From positions 1 to 13,188 of the forward strand of contig DATBGS010000087.1 of NCBI GenBank assembly GCA_036557885.1: a DNA stretch of 13,188 nt, in the 5' to 3' direction. The notes beneath the pieces were generated by a model. It had not been told where the DNA came from. It made no database searches and worked only from the letters and a program-made list of their open reading frames with translations. This DNA is from DATBGS01 sp036557885. GTDB lineage: Bacteria; Chloroflexota; Ktedonobacteria; Ktedonobacterales; DATBGS01. This document shows positions 6,817 through 13,050 of this stretch, piece by piece. The position numbers were made by a program, and so were the translations under genes. How positions within the stretch are numbered: position 1 is the first letter of the stretch; each line of letters begins with the position of its first letter.

Positions 6817-7374
6817 ATGCGACTAAAATTATTTGATCAGGTGCCTGCGCGCAACGTCTCCGATATTATCCGCGTCCTTCTCTATCGCACAGAGCTTTTT
6901 GGCAAGCCATATGCAGCCGCCACCCACGACGCCCTGCGCGGCCCGTCCGACTGGAGCGCCGGAGAGCGCGAACTGTTTGCCGCCTTTGTCTCCTCCCTGA
7001 ACCACTGCCCCTTCTGAACAGTCTCACATGGCGCAGTTGCGTCACATGCCCTGGGCGAGAGTGTGGTGCAGGCCGTGCTGGATGATTGGCGCACCGCCCC
7101 CATTCGGGAGCCGCTGCGCGCCATGCTGGGCATGCTCGCCATCCTCACCCTCACCCCCAAAGCGCTCACCCCCGCAGACCTGGAGTTGGTGCGCGCCGCA
7201 GGCGTCAGCGATCAGGCTATTGAAGATGCTATCGCCGTGTGCGCGGTGTTTAGCACCATCAACCGCGTGGCGGATACCCTGAACTTTGCCGTCTCCTCCA
7301 AAGAGCAGGCCGCCAGAGGCGCCGCCTGGACGCTGGAACACGGCTACAAATTGAGCCAACGCGCGGGCGGCTGA
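6817..7374 (+). CDS. Candidate selenoprotein: AhpD/carboxymuconolactone-decarboxylase-like, Sec encoded by in-frame TGA at 7015-7017
   Basis: 185 residues if the TGA at 7015 is read as selenocysteine (residue 67). ATG 6817 follows an AAGAGGG site. The family motif is E52, then NHCPF, the TGA, TVSH: C64-P-F-U67-T-V-S-H71. This is the CxxC-xxx-H motif of AhpD-like peroxidases and peroxidase-related enzymes, with the second Cys replaced by TGA. The frame continues without shift through a typical helical C-terminal half (LTPADLELVRAAGVSDQAIEDAIAVCAVFSTINRVADTLNFAVS) to a normal stop at 7372. Both halves have coding-like codon use. A hairpin fitting the bacterial SECIS model follows the TGA (see 7037-7071). 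The enzyme would reduce peroxides through a Cys-Sec pair, with reductant unknown. It is probably cotranscribed with the hydrolase upstream. Alternatives are a TGC-to-TGA nonsense mutation or a sequencing error. No selA, selB or selC is in this window. Confidence 0.72.
7037..7071 (+). promoter_or_regulatory. Candidate bacterial SECIS hairpin for the TGA at 7015
   Basis: In RNA, 7037-7047 pairs with 7061-7071 over 11 bp (7 Watson-Crick, 4 G-U) and closes a 13-nt loop at 7048-7060 that begins with G. The loop starts 30 nt after the UGA. The published bacterial SECIS model asks for a loop of 3-14 nt, a G in its first two positions and a UGA-to-loop spacing of 16-37 nt, and all three are met. Codons just after the TGA end in A or T more often than in the rest of this gene, consistent with RNA constraint. 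A competing small hairpin at 7032-7041 (CGC-AGTT-GCG) also has a loop G, at 17 nt. Confidence 0.5.
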
Positions 7375-7382
7375 ATCAACAG

Positions 7383-7401
7383 AGCCAGCCCCTTTCTGGC
7401 T
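7383..7401 (+). terminator. Weak hairpin after the AhpD-like gene
   Basis: AGCCAG (7383-7388) pairs with CTGGCT (7396-7401) across a 7-nt loop, 9 bp after the stop codon. No T-run follows directly, so if it terminates transcription it does so weakly or with Rho. It lies just before the promoter at 7408-7437. Confidence 0.3.
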
Positions 7402-7407
7402 ATGTGC

Positions 7408-7437
7408 TTGACGCTTTTGCAGCCTTGCAGATAGAAT
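7408..7437 (+). promoter_or_regulatory. Promoter of the large membrane protein gene
   Basis: TTGACG (7408-7413), an 18-nt spacer, then TAGAAT (7432-7437). Transcription would start near 7444, with a leader of about 47 nt before the ATG at 7491. This separates the gene from the hydrolase/AhpD-like operon. Confidence 0.55.
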
Positions 7438-7490
7438 AGCCGCAATTCCCGAAAGGATTACACCTACTTCACGATAGACGAGGCACGCGC

Positions 7491-9896
7491 ATGTCCAAAG
7501 TTCCCGTTCAGAGCTACCCCTTCCCCGCTACCTCAGCGCCCATCGGAACGCCGCCGCCAGAGGAGCCTGCCCCACCTGGTCGGCTGCCCCTGGTTGGCGC
7601 GATAATTTTTGCTCTGCTGGCAGAGGGCCTGCTGGGGGTCGCGCTGGTGCTGGGGCCAGACGACAGGTCTGGCCTGGCACTGCTAGAGGTGGGCGATCTG
7701 GTCATCAGCGGCCTGTTTGCGCTGGGGAGTTGTTTCCTGGCAGGCATAGTGGTACGCGGGCGCGAGCGCGTCGCCTGGATGTTGTTTGGCATTGCCTGCC
7801 TTGGCGTGCTGGTCGCGCAGGGAGCGCGGCTGACCTCGCTTCAGGGGCTAATTTCCGTCCTTCCAAACACCAGCGCCAGCCTGTCATCAGTTTCAATGCT
7901 GGCACTGGTCGCCCAAAACGTCATACTCTTTCTGGCGTTTCTTGTGCTGCCTCCCTCTCTTCAGCAGCGGCTCAGCATCAGCCGGGTCCGTCAGTTTTTT
8001 GATGGCCTGCTGGTTGTGGGCGCGGCATTGGTGGGCGCCCTCTATTTTATTTTTGCGCCGCTCTCCACAAGCCACAGCACTGACACCACCTTGCTCACCA
8101 CCACCCTCATCACCGGCGGCAGCCTCTTGCTGCTCATCGGGTTGACCTTTGCCCTGCGCAATGTCTCGGCGCATCCGCTCTCACTGCGCAAGGCAGCGCG
8201 TCTATTGGGGCTGGCCGCCGTCCTGCTGATCCTCTCAAATGCTGCCAGCGTTCTCCAGATGCTCAATCAGCCGCTTTCGCTGGCCTCTCCGCTGCAAGCC
8301 GTCTGGAATGCCGCCTATCTCTGCCTGGGTCTGGGCGCCATGCTGCGTCTGCGCGGCGAAGGCCAGGTTCGCGCAGATGAGGGCGAGCGCCGCAGCAGCT
8401 CCTTGCAGGCGCTCCCCTTTATCGTCGCCGTGCTCATGGCTGGCGGAATTGCTGGCTATGCCCTGACCAACAGCGCGCAGCGCGTGACAGCGCTGGCTTG
8501 CCTGTCTTTACTCGTCGCGCTGGTGGGCGCGCGCTATCTCGTCAGCGTCTTTGAATCCCATCAAATGGACCACGAGAACCACTTGCTGGCCCGCGAACTG
8601 GCCCTCGTCAACGAAGAGTTTGACCGCGCCCGCAGCGAGCAGCAGGCCCAGGCCGCGCGCCGCCAGGATAGTCTGCGCCAGATTCAGGACATCCTGACCA
8701 GCTTTATGTACGGCCAGCACGAGGCTCGCCTTCCGGTGGAAAATAACGAACTGGCCCCGCTGGAGACGGACCTCAACTTACTGCTGGGTGGTGTAGACAA
8801 GCAACTGCACGAACACGACCGCACCCGCGAACTGCTCGTCATACGCACCCTGGCGGAGGCGCTGGGGCGCCTGGCGCTGGGCGAACTGCACGACCTGCCC
8901 GACCTGCCTCCGCCATCCGGCACGCCAATTGACGGGCTTGCCAAGGCCATCATCCAGGTCCGCACGCGCCTACTCACCCTCCAGGGCACCATTCAACAGC
9001 ATCAAACCGAACAGCAGCGACTCGAACAGGAACTGGACGCGCTCCAAAAACAGGTGGCCCAGGAGGTCGAGGGAGAGCATCAACTTTTGATGCAGATGAA
9101 CCAGAGCCTGGAAGAACAGATAAAAACAGAGCGCCAGGTCGCGCAAATTGCCGAAGAACAGGCGCAGAAAGAACGCGCCAGCGCCCAGACACGCATCCAG
9201 GCAGCAGAAGCCCGCGCCCAGGAAGCCGAAGCAGCGCTGGCCGCAGCAGAAGCCCAACTGCGCAAAGATTACGATGCCCTGGAACGGCGCATGAAAGCCG
9301 AGCGCCAGGAACTGGACGAGCGCCTGCGCAGCACCCCCCAGCCCGACCTCGCCCGCGCTGCCCGCCTGCGCCAGCGAGGAGAAGAGTTTGCCAGCACATT
9401 TTCCTCGCAATCAGAACGCCTGCACAGCGCGGCATCAGCCCTCCAGACCGCCGCAGAAGTCGCGCGGCGGCTTTCCAAAAGCATCAAGGAAACAGCGACG
9501 CTCCCCGGAATTCGCGCAACCGAGCCACCCGCGCCAGCCCCAGCCGCGCCACCACCTGGCGCCCAGACGCCGAGCGCCATGCAATTGCTGGAGCAGTTGG
9601 CCGGAATTCGCCAGGCTGAATCTCCGCCGCCAGCACCTCCGACCTCTCGCCCACTGCCAGAAACCGCCAGCAGCGAAATCATCAAACGCCTGAATTTCGC
9701 TGCCTCGCGCGCCGATGAGATGGCTGGCGGACTCCAAGACCTGGCCGCAGAATTGATCAAAGAAGGCGATGCCAGCAAACAGGCCGCAGAAACCGCCGAG
9801 CACCTGGCAACCGAGCTTGAACAGGCAGCGCAGCCAACGCCCACGACCCTGCGCGCCAGACTGCCCGTTCGCGCTGCCAAAAACGAAGGCCCCTAG
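7491..9896 (+). CDS. Polytopic membrane protein with long cytoplasmic coiled coil, receptor-like, function unknown
   Basis: 801 residues. A short GAGG lies 7 nt before the ATG. A Pro-rich N-terminus (1-32) is followed by about ten hydrophobic segments, at roughly 34-54, 66-88, 95-112, 136-154, 169-189, 204-222, 236-256, 268-284, 307-326 and 333-352. Next comes a linker helix (LARELALVNEEFDRARSEQQ) and a stretch at about 390-490 that looks like one or two degenerate HAMP-like units (GQHEARLPVENNELAPLETDLN and a second similar run ending in LAKAIIQVRTRLL). Residues ~495-620 are a strong heptad coiled coil rich in Gln, Glu and Ala. The remainder is helical, with Pro/Ala-rich linkers at ~665-690 and ~705-720. 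The design resembles a membrane sensor or chemoreceptor, but no kinase, cyclase or methyl-accepting signalling tip is visible. It could act as a scaffold. A hairpin repeat follows the stop. Confidence 0.8.
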   Translation: MSKVPVQSYPFPATSAPIGTPPPEEPAPPGRLPLVGAIIFALLAEGLLGVALVLGPDDRSGLALLEVGDLVISGLFALGSCFLAGIVVRGRERVAWMLFGIACLGVLVAQGARLTSLQGLISVLPNTSASLSSVSMLALVAQNVILFLAFLVLPPSLQQRLSISRVRQFFDGLLVVGAALVGALYFIFAPLSTSHSTDTTLLTTTLITGGSLLLLIGLTFALRNVSAHPLSLRKAARLLGLAAVLLILSNAASVLQMLNQPLSLASPLQAVWNAAYLCLGLGAMLRLRGEGQVRADEGERRSSSLQALPFIVAVLMAGGIAGYALTNSAQRVTALACLSLLVALVGARYLVSVFESHQMDHENHLLARELALVNEEFDRARSEQQAQAARRQDSLRQIQDILTSFMYGQHEARLPVENNELAPLETDLNLLLGGVDKQLHEHDRTRELLVIRTLAEALGRLALGELHDLPDLPPPSGTPIDGLAKAIIQVRTRLLTLQGTIQQHQTEQQRLEQELDALQKQVAQEVEGEHQLLMQMNQSLEEQIKTERQVAQIAEEQAQKERASAQTRIQAAEARAQEAEAALAAAEAQLRKDYDALERRMKAERQELDERLRSTPQPDLARAARLRQRGEEFASTFSSQSERLHSAASALQTAAEVARRLSKSIKETATLPGIRATEPPAPAPAAPPPGAQTPSAMQLLEQLAGIRQAESPPPAPPTSRPLPETASSEIIKRLNFAASRADEMAGGLQDLAAELIKEGDASKQAAETAEHLATELEQAAQPTPTTLRARLPVRAAKNEGP

Positions 9897-9910
9897 CGCC
9901 TCTGCTCTGC

Positions 9911-9970
9911 CTGTAGCCCCGGCGTCCCTGCCGGGGAACGTAGCCCCGCCAGAGTTGGCGGGGCTATAAG
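9911..9970. repeat. REP-like double-hairpin repeat, copy 2; possible terminator
   Basis: Two perfect hairpins stand in tandem: CCCCGGC (9917-9923) with GCCGGGG (9930-9936), 6-nt loop, and TAGCCCCGCC (9941-9950) with GGCGGGGCTA (9957-9966), 6-nt loop. The design and GTAGCCCCG core match the copy at 424-480. It starts 14 bp after the stop of the large membrane protein gene, so it may also stop transcription, although no T-run follows. Confidence 0.65.
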
Positions 9971-10051
9971 CTAACACCTTGAAACGGGCGAGCTTGCCTT
10001 CCAGCCAACCCCGCTTTGTGGGGCGCTTTAGACGCAACGGGACAGGGGGGC

Positions 10052-10080
10052 TTGCCAACTGGCACAAATGCTGCTATACT
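10052..10080 (+). promoter_or_regulatory. Sigma70-type promoter upstream of the structured region
   Basis: TTGCCA (10052-10057), a 17-nt spacer (10058-10074), then TATACT (10075-10080). Transcription would begin near 10087, about 580 nt before the transporter start and about 90 nt before the small frame at 10178. No better promoter was seen closer to the transporter. Confidence 0.55.
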
Positions 10081-10086
10081 ATGTGG

Positions 10087-10107
10087 TGCAATGCTCCCGG
10101 CATTGCA
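10087..10107 (+). other. Perfect hairpin at the predicted transcript 5' end
   Basis: TGCAATGC (10087-10094) pairs over 8 bp with GCATTGCA (10100-10107) around a TCCCG loop. The predicted start of transcription from the promoter at 10052-10080 falls at its left edge, so the RNA would begin with a stable stem. Such 5' stems often protect an RNA from decay; that role is inferred. Confidence 0.45.
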
Positions 10108-10177
10108 TTGTGATGCTCTTTCCAATTGTTTCGTTGGTCGCGTGTTTCGGCTGGCCTGTTGAGCGGAGGTTCCGCAC

Positions 10178-10423
10178 ATGTCGGACGGAGAATCTGGTGA
10201 ACGTCGTGTGTTGTTGTCCGGCTTTCTTGATCGGTCTGTGTACCGCTGGCTGTTCCACGCAAAGGGGGTGAGGATTTTGGACGCTGGTCCGAGTCCGAGT
10301 AGTCTTTCAGTCATACTCTGGCGGTCTGTGACGAGTTGCGCAACCGAGGCATCGTTTGCTGGTAGCGGCAAGCAGCGTCAATCCCGCCTGAATCTGCCAA
10401 CCTTCGCACCATTGGGCGCCTAG
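10178..10423 (+). CDS. Possible small protein, 81 residues, unknown
   Basis: ATG 10178 is preceded 8 nt upstream by GGAGG, which sits inside a small GCGGA-GGT-TCCGC hairpin that could mask it. The promoter at 10052-10080 would produce its message. The product is basic, with no membrane segment and no recognised motif (starts MSDGESGERRVLLSG). Third codon positions are less GC-rich than in neighbouring genes, which argues against a long-established gene. It could be a leader peptide for the transporter, a recently acquired gene, or chance inside a structured RNA. Reported because of the ribosome binding site, with low certainty. Confidence 0.25.
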   Translation: MSDGESGERRVLLSGFLDRSVYRWLFHAKGVRILDAGPSPSSLSVILWRSVTSCATEASFAGSGKQRQSRLNLPTFAPLGA

Positions 10424-10447
10424 CGCCGCACCTCCCGGCTCCAATTC

Positions 10448-10481
10448 GCCGGAATGCGCGCCAGCCCCCGGCGCGTCCGGC
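10448..10481 (+). other. Strong two-part hairpin in the transporter leader
   Basis: GCCGGA (10448-10453) pairs with TCCGGC (10476-10481). Inside, CGCGCC (10457-10462) pairs with GGCGCG (10470-10475), leaving a 3-nt bulge on the left side and a 7-nt loop. All 12 bp are perfect and GC-rich. It lies about 185 nt before the transporter start, with no T-run, so a control or processing role is as likely as termination. Confidence 0.4.
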
Positions 10482-10664
10482 AATCAGGTAGGAGCCACGC
10501 CCCTTAAGATGCTTTCTTCTTTCTTCGTCTAAAGCAGCAGTGTGCCTTGTTGTGCTCGCTCGCTCAACCGCCCCGGCATTCCCTGGCGGGAGTGCTGACC
10601 TACGCTTCAGAAGGTTCTGGTGGGCAGCATGCCCCCGCATGTAATGAAGAAGGCGGTGACGGCC

Positions 10665-12665
10665 ATGATTTTCTTGAGCACGCTGCTCCGGCGGTCAGTC
10701 TACGATAGCAACAACCAGCGCGTGGGCACCCTCCGCGACCTGTATGTCTCGCTGCATGATGTCTTCCCCAGGGTCACGGCGCTGGTCGTCAAGGGCGATA
10801 CCCGGCCCATTGGCGCCGATGGCGCCCCCCAAAGCGGGGGCAAGCTGGGCAACGGGCGCCGCAACGGTGGCAGCGGCCCGCTGACCGGCAACCCGGAGAT
10901 CATTATCCCCTGGGAGGAAGTCGTCAGCCTGGAAGAGGGCACGATTTCCCTCAACGTCCCCGCTGAGCGCATCGAGCCGCTGCCACATGGCGGGCAGGCG
11001 GGCGATCTGCGCCTGGCGCGTGACCTGCTGGACAAGCAGATTGTAGACACGCAGGGCTTTCGCGTCGTCAAGGTCAACGACCTCAAGCTGGCGCAGATTC
11101 GGGACGCGGCGCGGCTGGTCGGCGCGGACATCAGCCTGCGGGCGCTGCTGCGGCGTTTAGGCGCGGAGCGGCCCGCAACGGTGCTGACGAGCCTGCTGCC
11201 CATTCGTCTGCCGGAGCGCACCATCACCTGGAATTATATCGAGCCAATTGAAGTGGCCGAGCCAGAACTGGTTGGCGCGGGCGCCGCCAGCAGCGCTGCT
11301 GCTCCTCGTGGCGAGGCGCGCCTGTCGGGGACGATCAACATCCCCCAGGTGCGGCTCAACGTCAGCCACGCCAAGATTGCCGAACTGCACCCGGCGGATA
11401 TTGCCGACATTCTGGAGCAGTTGGACGTGGCCGAGGGCGGCGCGATTCTGGAGCAGTTGGATACCGAAACCGCCGCCGACGCTCTCGAAGAAGTGGAGGC
11501 CACGCGCCAGGCCGCGCTGGTCAGCGAACTTGACCCTGAACGCGCCTCCGACCTGCTAGAGTTGATCGCGCCGGATAACGCCGCCGACATCCTGGGCGAG
11601 TTGGATGAGGAAAAAGCCGAGCACCTGCTCAACCTGATGCCCGCCGAAGAATCGCGGCCCATCCGCGAATTGATGCGCTACGAGGATGAGTCGGCAGGCG
11701 GCATTATGACCACAGAAGTGCTCAGCCTGCCCGCGCATCTCACCGTTGAAGAGACGTTGGCCCGGCTGCGCAGCCAGAGCAGCCAGCTAGAGATGGTCTA
11801 TTACCTGTATGTCGTGGACGAGCAGCGCCAACTGGTCGGCGTCGTCTCGCTGCGCCAGTTGGTCACGAGCGACCCATCCACGCGGCTTGAGCAGATCATG
11901 GACAGGGATGTCATTCGCGTGCATGTCAGCGACGACCAGGAAGAAGTGGCGCGTTTGATCGCCAAGTATGATCTGCTGGGCGTGCCGGTGGTAGATGCCG
12001 ATGAGCGGCTGGTCGGACTGATTACGGTGGATGACGTGATTGACGTGCTCAACGAGGAGCATACCGAGGACGTTGCGGAAGCAGCGGGCACCAGCGCCAG
12101 CGACCACCCGGAGGGCAGTTTTAGCTGGCGCGGCGCGCTCAGCCGGGCGGGGTGGCTCAGCGTCAATCTGGTGGCGGGCCTGCTGGCAGCGCTGCTGGTG
12201 CGCGGCATGCTGCTGGGCGGGCACGCGGGCGGAACGGCGCCCGCCATGAACGGCGTGATCGCGTTTCTGCCCCTGCTGCTCTTCACCAGTGGCACAATTG
12301 GCGCGCAAGAGCTTGGCATCGCCGGGTGGATTTTGCGCGACCGGCGCGGGCGCGACTTCTGGCGTATCTTCTTCCGCGAACTGCGCCTGGGCACGCTGAG
12401 CGGCCTGCTGGCAAGCCTGGTCGTTGGGGTGTGTTCTGGCGCGCTCTTTGGCTCAACCGTCCTGGGGGTGGCGCTGGGCATTGGCGTCGGCCTGACGCTG
12501 CTGATCGCGGCCATCTGCGGCCTGACGCTACCCGCGCTGCTTGCCCAGCTTCGGGTACGCGGCAGCTTCATCAACGCGCCGCTGCTGGACCCGGTGATTG
12601 CGGTAGTCAGCCTGGCGATTTTCGTCAGCGTAGCCCTGGCGCTCATCGAGCGCTTGCACGCCTGA
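10665..12665 (+). CDS. mgtE: PRC-barrel/CBS MgtE-like divalent cation transporter
   Basis: 666 residues from ATG 10665 (AAGAAGG about 11 nt upstream). In-frame starts at 10620, 10629 and 10644 are possible, but the first domain begins right after 10665. A PRC-barrel domain covers residues 3-104 (LRRSVYDSNNQRVGTLRDLYV, IPWEEVVSL), interrupted by a Gly/Asn-rich loop at 50-75; a second PRC-like unit lies at 119-165. The MgtE N domain (235-335) is a superhelix of repeats such as HPADIADILEQL and DNAADILGEL. Two CBS domains follow (about 345-400 and 410-465, the first introduced by GGIMTTEV). The membrane part (490-663) has about five helices. The MgtE pore signatures are degenerate: FTSGTIGAQELGIAG at 540-554 and LLDPVIAVVS at 640-649, where D642-P643 keeps the conserved Asp-Pro. 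The family moves Mg2+ inward, gated by cytosolic Mg2+ binding to the N and CBS domains. Whether this divergent form carries Mg2+ is uncertain. Confidence 0.85.
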   Translation: MIFLSTLLRRSVYDSNNQRVGTLRDLYVSLHDVFPRVTALVVKGDTRPIGADGAPQSGGKLGNGRRNGGSGPLTGNPEIIIPWEEVVSLEEGTISLNVPAERIEPLPHGGQAGDLRLARDLLDKQIVDTQGFRVVKVNDLKLAQIRDAARLVGADISLRALLRRLGAERPATVLTSLLPIRLPERTITWNYIEPIEVAEPELVGAGAASSAAAPRGEARLSGTINIPQVRLNVSHAKIAELHPADIADILEQLDVAEGGAILEQLDTETAADALEEVEATRQAALVSELDPERASDLLELIAPDNAADILGELDEEKAEHLLNLMPAEESRPIRELMRYEDESAGGIMTTEVLSLPAHLTVEETLARLRSQSSQLEMVYYLYVVDEQRQLVGVVSLRQLVTSDPSTRLEQIMDRDVIRVHVSDDQEEVARLIAKYDLLGVPVVDADERLVGLITVDDVIDVLNEEHTEDVAEAAGTSASDHPEGSFSWRGALSRAGWLSVNLVAGLLAALLVRGMLLGGHAGGTAPAMNGVIAFLPLLLFTSGTIGAQELGIAGWILRDRRGRDFWRIFFRELRLGTLSGLLASLVVGVCSGALFGSTVLGVALGIGVGLTLLIAAICGLTLPALLAQLRVRGSFINAPLLDPVIAVVSLAIFVSVALALIERLHA

Positions 12666-12677
12666 AAACGGATTTTG

Positions 12678-12698
12678 GGGCAATTTTGAAAATTGCCC
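12678..12698 (+). terminator. Hairpin after the transporter gene, just upstream of the rRNA promoter
   Basis: GGGCAATTT (12678-12686) pairs perfectly with AAATTGCCC (12690-12698) around a 3-nt loop, 13 bp after the stop. No T-run follows on the plus strand (TCAAAAACC), so intrinsic termination is doubtful. It lies 11 bp upstream of the rRNA -35 box, where an UP element or regulator site would be expected. Confidence 0.4.
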
Positions 12699-12708
12699 TC
12701 AAAAACCC

Positions 12709-12737
12709 TTGACGGACTCCCAAGAGTATGGTATAGT
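12709..12737 (+). promoter_or_regulatory. rRNA operon promoter
   Basis: TTGACG (12709-12714), a 17-nt spacer (12715-12731), then TATAGT (12732-12737), with TGG just before the -10 box as an extended -10. The predicted start near 12744 gives a leader of about 307 nt before 16S. It is the best promoter in the window, as expected for rRNA. Confidence 0.75.
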
Positions 12738-12743
12738 AGTTTT

Positions 12744-13050
12744 TGCTGCCGCGAAAGCGGCGCTCTCTTTCACTGGAAGACCGGAACACGCTGGCAAGTC
12801 GCGTTCCACCCATCAGGAAGGGCAACCTTCCCTCCAGAGAATGACAGACTTGCCCTTCCTGCCACAAGATCGGGCAGCAAGTCGCACCTTGACAATTGAA
12901 GAGTGGTAAGTAAGAACAGCGTCACAAGACTTTGGTTAAGAGTCGTGGAAGCATGACTCTTGGCGGGTCCGATGGCTTTGTCTGCTGAGCGCGTGCGTTC
13001 ACAGGCAAAACATCAAACAAGAACTTTGAGCTTGCAAAGCTCGACATAAC
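12744..13050 (+). other. Transcribed leader of the rRNA operon
   Basis: No gene is present; this is the pre-16S leader. Hairpins in order: GCCGC-GAAA-GCGGC (12748-12761, GNRA tetraloop) near the transcript start; a competing pair of structures at 12814-12861 (separate entry); a 10-bp stem AAGAGTCGTG/CATGACTCTT (12938-12947 with 12952-12961) with a GAAG tetraloop; and GAGCTT-GCA-AAGCTC (13028-13042) just before mature 16S. The segment at 12889-12906, TTGACAATTGAAGAGTGG, resembles the conserved rRNA leader stretch around boxA/boxB in other bacteria. RNase III would be expected to process the ends together with sequence 3' of 16S, outside the window. Confidence 0.7.
12814..12861 (+). promoter_or_regulatory. 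Mutually exclusive leader hairpins
   Basis: Structure A is GGAAGG (12816-12821) with CCTTCC (12826-12831) and a GCAA tetraloop. Structure B is a perfect 12-bp stem, CAGGAAGGGCAA (12814-12825) with TTGCCCTTCCTG (12850-12861), loop 24 nt. Both use 12816-12821, so only one can form at a time. The downstream arm overlaps a third small stem (CTGCC/GGCAG, 12859-12877). The layout recalls transcription-speed-dependent switches, but no T-run terminator is present. Confidence 0.45.

Larger units (their letters stand above)
9897..10664 (+). other. Long intergenic region: repeat element, promoter, many hairpins, possible small ORF
   Basis: This 768-bp gap holds, in order, a double-hairpin repeat (9911-9970), a good promoter (10052-10080), an 8-bp perfect hairpin at the predicted transcript start (10087-10107), a small frame of 81 codons (10178-10423), a GGCGC/GCGCC hairpin at its stop (10414-10426), and a strong two-part hairpin (10448-10481). 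Near 10570-10590 there is a further palindromic stretch, CCGCC to GGCGG. Its G+C is lower than that of the flanking genes up to ~10400. I searched by eye for M-box, yybP-ykoY, SRP RNA, tmRNA and RNase P signatures and found none. It may be a long leader controlling the transporter gene or contain an independent small RNA. Confidence 0.45.

Noticed and set aside
6817..7374. Two separate genes (66 and ~103 residues) or a frameshifted pseudogene
   Set aside because: Both halves are in the same frame, together form one complete AhpD-like protein, and the break is a single TGA at a catalytic Cys position. No frameshift is needed.
10087..10620. M-box or yybP-ykoY riboswitch, tmRNA, SRP RNA or RNase P RNA
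   Set aside because: None of the conserved core sequences of these RNAs could be found by reading either strand.
10311..10640. 109-codon minus-strand frame in the leader region
   Set aside because: There is no ribosome binding site, the composition is Arg/Ala-rich, and it covers several hairpins; it is more likely chance.
11801..12646. 281-codon minus-strand frame
   Set aside because: It is a Ser/Arg/Thr-rich antisense shadow of the CBS and membrane parts of the MgtE-like gene.
12709..12909. 66-codon frame starting at 12709
   Set aside because: It starts inside the rRNA promoter and runs through the leader hairpins.
12889..12917. Second rRNA promoter starting with TTGACA
   Set aside because: The -10 positions at 16-17 nt spacing read TAAGAA or AAGAAC, poor matches. 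The segment better fits the conserved leader stretch near boxA.
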